Shown here piece after piece: positions 24,451 to 36,700 of a stretch of DNA of 64,000 bases. The DNA is taken from NCBI GenBank assembly GCA_029237695.1, contig CM055266.1, positions 8,945,805-9,009,804 of the forward strand, written 5' to 3'. The position numbers and the translations under genes were made by a program. Numbering within the stretch: position 1 is the stretch's first letter; every line of letters begins with the position of its first letter. This DNA is from Conchocele bisecta (taxonomy: Eukaryota; Mollusca; Bivalvia; Lucinida; Thyasiridae). Below the pieces are notes generated by a model. It ran no database searches, was not told the DNA's origin, and saw only the letters and a list, made by a program, of their open reading frames with translations.

Positions 24451-24719
24451 TTATTTCGCGCTGAATCCATTCAGTGTCGGTGGGTTTTTCTTGTTCAAGT
24501 AAGCATTAGCCTTGGACACAGCTTTGGGAATATTCTCGGTCGTCTTGGAATTACCGATTAGCGGCAACAAATCGGGAACGTTTATCTTCTCGCTGGAAAT
24601 CTTGGTGATCTCCATTAACAAGTCATAGTTTATCGTTTCGGATATGACGGAATCCTGTTTGTACTCCGGATGGGTGGTAACGAAGTCGCGCATCCATCTA
24701 GCCGTTGTTTTCAGTTCAC
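24451..24719 (-). CDS. GCLC: GCLC exon 17 (residues 574-662), stop codon
   Basis: Begins [20 protein letters not shown] and continues [15 protein letters not shown], matching the vertebrate end of the conserved region (ARWMREF, KQDSVI, MNY). The remaining roughly 45 residues, rich in Lys, Asn and Ser, have no recognisable counterpart in the shorter human tail. The TAA stop is at 24451-24453. Acceptor CTTTTGCAG. Confidence 0.96.
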
Positions 24720-27700
24720 CTGCAAAAGTGAAAAGTGAAAGGGTTAAGCCTTGCAATGCTAAATTAACCCTTACTACGCTGAATTAAATTTTGTCGTCTG
24801 CTGGAAATGTTTTATTTTCAATATTTCTCGACAAAAACCTGGTTTTTACAGCACACGAGAATCATCTCCAGTGGAGACGATTCTCATGTGCTGTCAAAAC
24901 CAGTTTTTTGTTAAGAATTAAAGCAAAAATGAAAAACAGCAGACGGCAATTTCTGTCAACAGCGTAGCAAGGGTTAAACATTCTCGTCTGCTGATTATAT
25001 CTATTGTTAGAGGACTGCCATTGTTCGACACCACTCACAACCGTGTTCAAACGTACAGCGTGCACTGTTTGACCATGGCTGTAGACAATTCTCATTCCGA
25101 GACCAAGCCAACACCTACATAATGCATATGTCTCCTGACGTTACTAGAACGCGCAATTATTTCACAAGTTCACAACGGTCGCACTGAAATTTTTAAATTC
25201 ATGCGGCTGCATCACGCGACGTGTACTGCAGCCCCGGAATATGCACGTGTAAATCAGCTGTTTGAATGGAGCAGATTATCAAAGCACAGAAAGTTCCTCA
25301 TATATGTTCAAATTACACGATATTTCCGATGAAAATGTAACAATAACGTTCGACCATGTCCAGCCATGGGTAAACATTTGCTGTGGCACTCGGGAACTGC
25401 TTGAACCCGCGGCCTACGGCCTTGGAGTTCAAACAGTTCCCGAGTGCCACGGAAAATGTTTACCCATGGCTGGACATTGTCAAACCTTATATTTTCCATA
25501 TATAAAACAACAGCAGACAACAGTTTTTTTTGTTTCCCGCATTCTAAAAGTTAATGGCCGTGTAGATGTGGATGAAACGTGAGTGAAACATTTGGTAAAA
25601 TAGCCTTTCACAGTAGATTTGTATTGGTTTTCTGAACATACATCACCCTATTAGGTGACCTGAAAAAAAAGAAGAACAAAAAACGAGGCAAAGCCACGAA
25701 GGCCAGGTTTTTTCCAAGCATAGACACTTGGATAACATAATTATACCCACTTTTTGTAGACTAGATGGCCGTGGCCTGCATGTCGCGCCTTGGGGCGAGG
25801 CATGGACACTAAAAAAATAGATATAGTAGATGGAAAAACTTTAACCAAAAAACTTTAACCGGACACACGGACGAACGGACGGACGTATGCTAAAATGCCG
25901 ACGATATCGCGCTTTCCGCAAGCAGGTGTGACAATGATGATAAACACCCATGTGAAGTATCAAGGTATTGGTGAAGCAGTTGCAGAGATATAGTACACGA
26001 AAAAACTTTAACAAAAAAATTCAAAGTAATTTGAACTTGACATAGGGCACAGGATCGCTCTTTCCCGCAAGCAGGTGCGACAATGATGATAAATCACCCA
26101 TGTGAAGTATCAAGGTATTGGGTGAAGCAGTGCAGAGATATAGTACACGAAAAAACTTTAACAAAAAAAAAAAAAAAAAAAAAATTCAAAAGTAATTTGA
26201 CCTTGACATTGGGCACAGGATCGCGCTTTTCCGCAAGCAGGTGACAATGATGATAAATACCCATGTGAAGTATCAAGGTATTGGGTGAAGCAGTTGCAGA
26301 GATATAGTACACGAAAAAACTTTAACAAAAAAATTCAAAGTAATTTGACCTTGACATTGGGCACAGGGGCCGCACGGTTGGGGGTTAGAATGAAAATATG
26401 GATGATGATAAACACCCATGTGAAGTTTCAAGGTAATGGGCGAAGCAGTTGCAGAGATATAGTATAACAAAAAAGTTTTAACCAAAAAACTCTAACCAGA
26501 CGTACGTTAAAAAGTTAACGTTGAAAATGGCTAAATCAATTACGTAGAAATAATAGGTGAAGGTGAAGGTATGTTGGATAGTTGTATGTGGTAGGCACCC
26601 CTTGGTTATGAAGCTGTGAAAGTTTGGTGGTCCTAGGTGGTACAGTACCAAAGAAATGGACTTAAACACGAAAACTTAACATTGTAAATGCGAAAACTTA
26701 ACATTGAAAATGGCTAAGTCGACTGCGTGGAAAAAATGGGTGAAGTTAAAAAAAAAAGTAACATGTTGGATAGTGATATGTGGTGGGTACCCCTTGATTA
26801 TGAAGCTGTGAAAGTTTGGTGGTACTAGGTGGTACAGTACCAAAGAAATGGACTTAAACACGAAAACTTAACATTGTAAACGAGAAAACTTAACATTGAA
26901 AATGGCTAAGTCGACTACGCGGAAAAAATGGGTCAAGTTAAAAAAAAAAGTAACATGTTGGATAGTGATATGTGGTGGGCACCCCTTGATTATGAAGCTG
27001 TGAAAGTTTGGTGGTCCTAGGTGGTACAGTAACAAAGAAATGGACTCAAACACGAAAACTTAACATTGATTGTGGATGCCGCCCGCCGCCCGCCCGCCCG
27101 GCTTTCGCCAATCCAATAGCCTGGATTTTTTTTCAAAAAACCTGGCTAAAAATAGAAAATGTGTTCATAGAACACGGATGCCCCACATATCGCTTTGATA
27201 ATAAATGAGGCCAAATTTACCCGAGCGTTAAAAGTTTTGTGACGGACGGACGGACGGACGGACGGACGGACGGACGGACGGACGGACGTTCTTACATTAG
27301 GGTACTTATGTGGCTTATCACATGTTAAATATTAGCCACATAAAACGATTTTCAGCCACATAAAACGATTTTTTAGGTGGCTAATTATAACCAACCCTAT
27401 CCTTTAACAAGTCCATAACCCTGTGGGGCTAGCCACATAAGTACCCTAATGTGTGCCCGGACGGACGGACGGACGGACGGACGGGATGGACGGACGGACA
27501 AGGGTAACACTAAATGCCCCCTCCACTATTGTGGTGGGGCATAAAAAAGAAGATTATTGAAACTAGATGGCTGCGGCCCGCATTTCGCACCCAAAGAGGC
27601 TTTGATCTGATCTGGATCTACACTGGTCGCAAACCCCATAAGCCCCATTTCTCCCATCACAGACATGATTCGCCTACCTGAGGCCCTCTTGGATATGAGG

Positions 27701-30700
27701 TCAAGGTACTGTAGGATGGTACATCGCGTATCCACGTCAATCTCCGCGATGTCCATGTACCGATTGATCAATGGGACCAGGCCCGGGAAATCCTCCTGCA
27801 AGTCGGAAATAAAGTTTACACTCAATTACTGAAAGTTCAGGGGACTGAGGAAAATACTTTTGAGTAAACAAAACATTGAGCTATTAACCAGTTATTATTA
27901 TAAAGTCTACATTTGTTTACTCAAAGTTCAGGGGACTGAGGAAAATACTTTTGATTAAAAAAAAAATTGAGTTAACAAGTTATTATAAAGTCTACATTTG
28001 TTTAATACTCAAAGTTCTGGGGACTGAGGAAAATACGTTTGAGTAATCAAAACATTGAGCTAACCAGTTATTATAAAGTCTACATTTGTTTACTCAAAGT
28101 TCAGGGGACTGAGGACAATATTTCCTGTTAACAAAAATTTAGGTAGCGAGAGTTATTATATAGGAAAACATGTACTTGGTACCAATAATTTGACTTCCGA
28201 GTTAACAGTAGTATAGTTTGGCCTTTCAACTCTACATGCCAGAAAACGAAGATGTGCAAACACTGTAGATCCAGATGAGACGGCTCGTAACGAGCCGTCT
28301 CATCAGGATCTGCAGTATTTGTACCTATTATTCACCTGTACAAAACACACAGTTTATCATTTAATAATGGAATAGTCCAAAAAATGAGTATGAAAAAAGC
28401 CAATGTAGGATATCCATGGTTAAGAGAGTTTGAGGTAACGAGTGCAGGCTACAGATAATAGCATTCTAGTGCAGGGTTTTCAATAGTGACCCTTCAGATA
28501 TTTTGACCCTTTAAATTTGATTTTGACTCCTGGAATTTGCAGCACGGGGCAAATTTTGATATATAAAACATACTAAATTTAGTAGTGGTCAGTAATTTGG
28601 ACTCTCGAATTCTAGAAACTATTGAAAACCCTGATCAACTGTCTGTTCCACGTTTTTCTGCCGTCCAACTTTTTGTTATTAAACAAATTAAATCTAAAAA
28701 ACATTTAAATGCAAGCACTTTTTCATCAATAACAAATTCCATCAAATATTTGTTTTTTTTAAAACAATTTAACGCGAGAGCTACAGATAATTTACCAGCC
28801 AAAAACAAACAAGTACCTTGCCATTGATGATGTCGTTGATGGTCATCTGTGTGAACTCGTCCCGCTTGCTGCACGTCTTGCCCTCGCAACAAAAACTGAC
28901 GCACTCCTCGGCCTCGGGTGGTGAACAATCTGGAGGAGATACAATTTATATTGGGGGCCGTTTCACTAAACTTTGTACGACTAAAATGTTCGTAATTGCG
29001 TCTGTAAATGTCACATTAACATCTTGTAAACAATTACTGAATTACATTTATTGAACATAGGCTGCATAAACAACGTATGTTCAATAAATGTAAATCCATC
29101 AATGACAATTTCCAGACGATCCTAATTTTGCACTTACAAACATTTTAGATGTACAAAGTTTAGTGTATCGTCACCCAGTAGCCTATTTCATCAACATTGC
29201 AAAGTATACTTTTCTAGCAAAGTATACTTTGAGGGAGTAATCATTTATTTTTCCTGAAATGCATTATTTCATATAGAAGTAACAAATGCATATATTTCAT
29301 GATTAAAAGTATGCAGAATTATTATACTGAATTTATTACATTATCACAGCCAAATTGGCTGTGATAATGTAATACATTCAGTATAATGAAAATTAATAAA
29401 TTTATCATAAAATTGAAAATTTCTCCCTCAAAGTATACTTTGCTACTAAAGTATACTTTGCAATGTTGATGAAATAGGCTACAGATGTATAACGGACATG
29501 CTTGTAGCTGGAAACAAGAAATCAGTCACATTTCATGAACAATAATATGAACAAAATATGTTAAAACTAAGAGAATGACAATATGGATGACAACAAATAA
29601 GATTGTTTGTTTGTTGGGGTTTAACGGCCTATCAACAGCTAAGGTCATTTAAGGCCGGGTCAATGGGTTTAGTACTAAATCCCATATATTACCTGTACAA
29701 GTACATGTACATGTTCAAGTACATTACAATCCACACCTGTCATACTTCAAACAAACTGACATGTTTGTCTTCCGGCTACAGGAGTGAGATGGCAGGTCGT
29801 GTGCGATAGCGTTAGACTTGTCACACTTGTTTTATGTCTGTTAGAGCTCCAGATAAGGTGCATATTGGCGTATTTTATGCACTTATTTTAGCAGAATACG
29901 CACTGATTATCAAAAGTGGGAGTACAAAATTCTCACACAAATGTGAAAATATGCATTGATTTTCAAATTGAGTAGTGGAAATACTGTAAGAAAGTTGAAA
30001 ATGTACTTTAATAGATGAGCTGCAAAACTATGCTTTTTGCAGCTCAAATAAGTAAATTTTCAACTGTATAACATTATAAATAAGTGAATAATTAATACTA
30101 CACTCAAATAAGTGAATGTTTGATAACGATCTGTATTGCATGTTAGAGAGGCATGACGCATGTTTCATTAACGGAATGGCGAACAGTGCAGATCCTGATC
30201 GGCGGATGCACAAGTCGATCTGGATCTACACTGGTCGTAAAACCCATAAGCCCTATTTCTCCAGTCACATATTTGTTTGAGAGTTAGCCATACAGTACGA
30301 GATATACTGCCCATGATAGACCAAATAAACAACCGTTTACCACGGTAACCATGGTTACCTGTGAGGATGTCCTTGCGGAAGTAGAATTTGCCCTCGCTGA
30401 CGGCGTCACGCTTGAACGATTCACGTAGATTCTCGTCCACCTGTGTAACAGGAACATTACAATGTTTAGAGACTACAGATTATTTCCATATGGGCTGCAT
30501 GTGGAGAAAAGTGACTTTAAAATACTGTTTCTTCCATGTTTTTCTGTCAATCTACTTTTGGCTATTACACAAATTAAATCTAAAAAATATTTAAATGTAA
30601 GTACAGATAGTTTTTCATCAATAACAAAAAAGTCACCTTCTCCAATTTTTTTATTTGATGAAATTCCATTAAATATTGATTTTATTTCGAAAAAAATAAT

Positions 30701-33700
30701 TGCTATGGGAATTTAATATGGGTAAAAAAGGAGCTGGAGAGTGAAGAGTTTCGAGAAAAAAAAGGAAAATGACACCGAAACCAAGAAGACAAAAGTTAGA
30801 CCTTGAAAATCGGTCCACAAATTCCAAAAGTATTTTTAAAAATCTATTTCTATTTTCCCTATAACATCAATATTTGATGAAATTTCGTCAAATATTTTTT
30901 TTTACCGAGGGCGACTTTTATTATTGATGAAAAAGTATCAAAGTTTAACGGCCAAAAGTAGGTTGGCAGGAAAACATGGAACAAACAGTAACAGCATTTG
31001 CAAAAGTTTACATGTTGATGCTCTCACACATTCACCCAGTATGATTTGTACATAATCACATTGTTGGTGGCAGTAATGTTACTATAGTGACTGGATAGCG
31101 ATTATTGTAGCAGTTATTTTTGAATTTTGAAATTGTGAATGAGCCTAGGCCTTCTTGTTTTGTTTGTTTGTTTTGTTTGTTTATTGGTGTTAAACGGATT
31201 ATCAACAGCTAGGGTCATGTAAGGCCGGGCACACAGGTTCGACCCCATTTTAACCTGCTGCATTGTGGGAATCAGAACTGAATATTTACATCGAGAAAAA
31301 ATATATTTAGCCCCGAAATTAGAATAACCCGACATACCACACCAAAGTCACTTGGCCCCGTCCCCTAAAATAGGATTACAAATTATCGTAATACTCACAT
31401 AAGGGGTATAACCAGATTGAACTGTCACATACCAAATGCCAAAGACGTATGTGAGGGCCAAACCAGGTCTCCGGTCGGCATTCCGATAAGGATGAACCCC
31501 AATCGTTAAATTACCCTTCGCATTGTTTTGTAAATCCTTAGAATGCTGAGAACGAAAATAGTCGTCTGCTGTTGTGATATATTTTATCTTCTTTCTCAAT
31601 AAAAGCATGGTTTGACAGTACTTTAGAATCTTTTCATTGGAAATGATTCTAAAGTGTTGTCAAAATATGTATTTATAAGAAAAATGGAAAATAAACAGCA
31701 GACGACAAAAAATAATTCAGCATTAAACAAATGCGCAAATGTCTGAGTGAAACTTACCTTGGACAGCGGCATTATGAGGGAAAGTTGGAAGGTGAGAATC
31801 ACCCGCGTCATCAGTACCAGAAACACAACATACGCAGCATTTTCGAAGTCCGTCAACTGGGCCTGCAAAATGAAGATGATTGATTGATCCTTGCGTTTAA
31901 CGGCCGCACTGACTCGATGGACTTGCACGCCGTCTGCAAAAGCAGAAGAAAAAACTTGGGCCAAAATGAAATTTTGAATCTGTGCAATCTGGGTAGAACC
32001 AGTTCGCGCACTTAAGGCCGCAGAGGCAAATTGTGCAGGCAGATCACTGACGGCTGTTCCATTGGGTGACCTCGACTGCAGTGATACGGGCATGAAGTCC
32101 ATGTTTTAGTCCTAAAAAGGTCTGTTTTGAGTCCTGGCGTCTGTTTTGGTTTGTTGCTGCCCGATGTGACCCATTTGTTTGGGCTTTTGGTATTGTAGCG
32201 TTCGAGCTGATGATGATGACTGTAAAATATATGAATATATAAGACAACATTTGTGGCCGTGACTTGAGAAATGGGGCTTTTGGGTTTTCTGACCAGTCTA
32301 GATCTTAATCCACTAGCACACTCGCCAATGGCCTTGCGGTTCAAACAGTTCCCAAGTGCCACGGCGTGGGGTTAACACACGATGTTGTAGTGCTCACCTC
32401 CATTGGTCGGAACTCCACACGCCAGCCGATGTTGCTTTTTGGTGGTGGCGGCTTGAATCGCATCGTCTGCCAGTTCGTCGACTGGATGTTCTGTGGATAT
32501 TTAAACAACAGGTGTGATTATCCACAAAGCATACAAGTATGTAAATAGGAAATATGCTGCTGTGTACTGGAGTAATGAGGCTTATGGCATTTACGACTGG
32601 TGTAGATCCAGATCAGCCGGCATATCCAAAATGGGACCTTATAACGTTCACAACTGTTTTAGATCTTGATCATCTTGTATATTCACATGCTTATACTAGG
32701 AACATATCATTTTAATAACACACTCAGGGCTACAATGACAGTATAGGTCCCAATCAAAATGTGCTGATTAGGGGTTACCGGGGTCGAATCCCGTATTTCA
32801 ATCCCAAAATCATAACTGAATATTTACAGAAAAAATACGTAGCTCACTCATGTAGGCTTATAATGTTTTATACAATACTATTTATTAAGACCATGATGGG
32901 TGCCAATTGAATGGCGAACAGTGCAATGCACAGTCTGATCTGGATCTACACTGGTAGCAAAAGGCCATACGCCCCATTTCTCCATTCACAGCTACATACA
33001 CAGATGCCGTGGCCCAGGTAGAGCTACTGGGCATTTAAATAAATGGTACCAACTTCCTACCAACCTGGGGCCCGTTTCACTAAACTTTGTACGACTAAAA
33101 AGTTTGTCAGTGCAAACATTAGGATAGTCTGTAAATTTGACATTAACAATGTTTTCTTGTAAAAAAATATTGGATTTAAATTTATTGAGCATAGGCTGCA
33201 TATGCTGTGACCTTGACCCTGGGCTTAGCGGGGGCGGGACGAATGTGGATTTGTCACAGGACGGTAGAGGACCATTGGAGCACTGCGTGTGTGAAATGTG
33301 AAGCAGATCTGAGCAAGGAAACAGAAATTATAAGCCATTTACCCAAGTGTTAAGGTTTCGAATGTACCAAGTCTGTGACCTTGACCCTGGGCTTAGAGGG
33401 GGCGGGACGAATGTGGATTTGTCACAGGGCGGTAGAGGACCATTGGAGCAATGCGTGTGTGAAATGTGAAGCAGATCTGAGCAAGGAAACAGAAATTATA
33501 AGCCATTTACCCGAGCGTTAAGGTTTCGAACGCACCAAGTCTGTGATCTTGACCCTGGGCTTAGCAGGGGCGGGACGAATGTGGATTTGTCACAGGGTGG
33601 CAGAGGACCATTGGAGCAATGTGTGTGTGAAATGTGAAGCAGATCCGAGCAAGGAAACAGCAATTATAAGCCATTTAACCGAGCATTAAGGTTTCGGGAC

Positions 33701-36700
33701 GACGGTACCACTATATGACCCCCTCACCATTCAGTGGCGGGGGCATAACAAACACTTCAAGGAGAGGAACTCTATAAGACTTTCGTTCTAATCCTCTTAC
33801 AGTGCTTGTATACCCAAAATTGATGTAAATTATTATTTAACCCTTTCAACACATCATACCTGTATATTGGTATTGGCAAACAGTGTAAATCCAGATGAGC
33901 CGGCTCGTGACGAGCCGTCTCATCAGGATCTGCACTTTTTGTGAATAATTTTCATATTTTGACAACAAAAACACACCTTTTAATAAATGGACTAGTCTGA
34001 AAATCATTTTGTGACAATTGGATTGGTTGTAAATTTAACATATAAAAATCTATTCCAGTTACTTAGGGGTGAAAGGGTTAATAAAAATAAGTATACACCA
34101 AAATAATTTATACCAACAGTTGGCTACAAACCTCGAAGTGGTCAGTGTCTTCCTTGTCATCCTGGTCAATTTTCTCGCTGAACAGGGATATAGGGTCACG
34201 GATAAACAGGTGGGCAATATGTCGCGCCAGCAGCTCGTCCACACCTACAAACAAGAGTGACAAATGTCACAACATACACGTCGCGGAATGGTCAGTAAAC
34301 AAGGGGACTGGGGGCCATTTCACGAAACTCCATACGATTAAAATGTAAGTGCAAATTTTGGATCATCTGAGAATTTCAACTGACGGATTTACATTTATTG
34401 AGCATAGGCTGCATATGCCGACGCTCCCACCACTTGGCTATTGCGGTCCACATATTGTACATAACAGCAACAGTAACTAAACTCATCTCTCATCTCCTTT
34501 CTTCAGGTCTTCGAAGATGTGTTTATCGTACACGAGGTCGATATTACTGTAGGCGGAACTAAACTCACCTCCTTTCTTGAGGTCTTCGAAGATATGTTTA
34601 TCGTAGACGAGGTCGATATCACTGTAGGCGGAGCACGACAGGTAGCTGTCTATGGAGTCGTAGCGTGACTTGTTTATCAAAAATTTGTTCTCCTTCAATG
34701 GCTGCAATCGGAGCAAGGGGTGTTAATCTTGCCTATATGTCAATATTTCTGACATTATATTGGCAATCTAAACTGGCGATCAAGCATTTTGACTGGCTGA
34801 GCCTGAGCTGTAGCACAGCTCAGGCTCAGACAATCAAGCTGATTCATTACCAGCACAATGTTCCAAGTAGTTTGCAATTAAACTAGATGGATGCAATGGG
34901 AGCAAGGGGTGCAACACAACAGTCTGTGTTAATCTTGTCCATATGTCAATGTTTCTGAACATTTATTGACAATCTAAATTGGCGATCAAGCAGTTGGATT
35001 GGCTGAGCTCTTGTTTGTCAGACAATCAAGATGCTTCATTGGCAAGGGGTGCATCACAACCGTCTGTGTTAATCTTGCCCATATGTCAATGTTTCTGAAC
35101 AACTATTGGCAATCTAATCTCACGATCAAGCAGCTTGACTGGCTAAGCCTGAGCTGTAGTAATTTTCAGACTATTCAATTATTAATCAACATGTCATGTC
35201 TCAGAAATGTGTGATATTTAATGCAACTTGCAGAACATCAATTTTTTCATCTGTCAACCACCATATCATTTCACATACTGCGCTGTTAGAGGCACGAATC
35301 AGGGGGCCATTTCACTAAACTTTGTACGACTAAAATGTTCGTAAGTGCAATTTTAGGATCGTCTGGAAATTTCAATTGATGGATTTGCAATTATTGAGCA
35401 TAGGCTGCATATGCTCAATAAATGTAAATCCATTAATCGTTTCCAAGAAGACATTGTTAATGTGAAATTTACGGACTATCATAATTATTCACTTACGAAC
35501 ATTTCAGTCGTACAAAGTTTAGTGAAATGACACCCAGGTCCCACATTGGCGTAAAATACACTCATTACCAACTGTGTTTTAAAAGTGGGTAAAGAAATGT
35601 AATGAAGCTCATCAATACTAAACACATGACAGCTTTCCGCGTGTCCTATTTAGGTAGGGTCTACTGTATCTTGACTGGAGAAATGGGGCTTACGGGATTT
35701 GTGACCAGTGTACCTCCTGATCAAATGGCAATCTCCTGTAGCCTGATAATGATAGTTAGAAGCATGATTGGTGTTTCATTGATGGAATGGCCAACAGTGC
35801 TGGAGGCCGTTTCCACTAAACTTTGTACGACTAAAATGTTCGTAAGTGCAATTTTAGGATCGTCCGGAAATTTCAATTGATGGATTTGCATTTATTGAGC
35901 ATAGGCTGCATATGCAGCCTATGCTCAATAAATGTAAATCCAATTTAACAAGAAAACATTGTTAATGTGCAATTTACAGACTATCATAAGTTTGCATTTA
36001 CGAACATTTTAGTCGCACAAAGTTTAGTGAAACGGGCCCCAGGTTCTGATCAGACTGTGCACAATTACAGTGAAACTGTCGAAATTAAACACAATGACGT
36101 TTACTAGGCGTCCAGTTTAGGGAAGTTTGACCGTACCTGTAAGCCGCGTTCCTCATCGGTGCGACAGTCGACAGACTGGGCAATCACGGTCCAGCGCGTG
36201 TCCAGGTCAGACAGGTAACCGCGGTAGATGGGCGATGAAGCACTCAACGCCAACTGGAGTACATGAAATATAAATAATAACACTTATAATGTTAACCCTT
36301 AGACCGCTATCTTAATTTTTTTGTCGTCTGCCGTTTATTTTCTATTTTCCATTTTTATCATCAAAAACATGCTTTGACAGCACTTTAGAATAATTTACAA
36401 CATGCTTTGACAGCACTTCAGAATCATTTCCATAGGAAATGATTCTATAGTGCTGTCAAACCATGTTTTATTGAGAAATAAGGCAAGATATAAAAGCAAC
36501 AGCAGACGACAATTGTTGTGTGTAGCGGTCTAAGGGTTAAATTAAATCTGCCATCTGCTGTGTAGTTTTTAGGAAATATAAATATATAACTCCTACAATG
36601 TTGATTTAATTTTGTCATCTGTTGTTTATTCTTTATTTTCCATTTTTCTCTGACACTAAAAACAGGCTTTGACACCAATTTAGAATCAGTTCCAAAGGGG

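Noticed and set aside
31623..32102. 159-codon minus-strand frame upstream of GCLC exon 13
   Set aside because: Only 31758-31862 matches GCLC; the rest reads through the intron on both sides.
34483..34560. A separate alternative exon of GCLC
   Set aside because: It has no acceptor of its own and no GT at its end; it is a duplicated exon tail.
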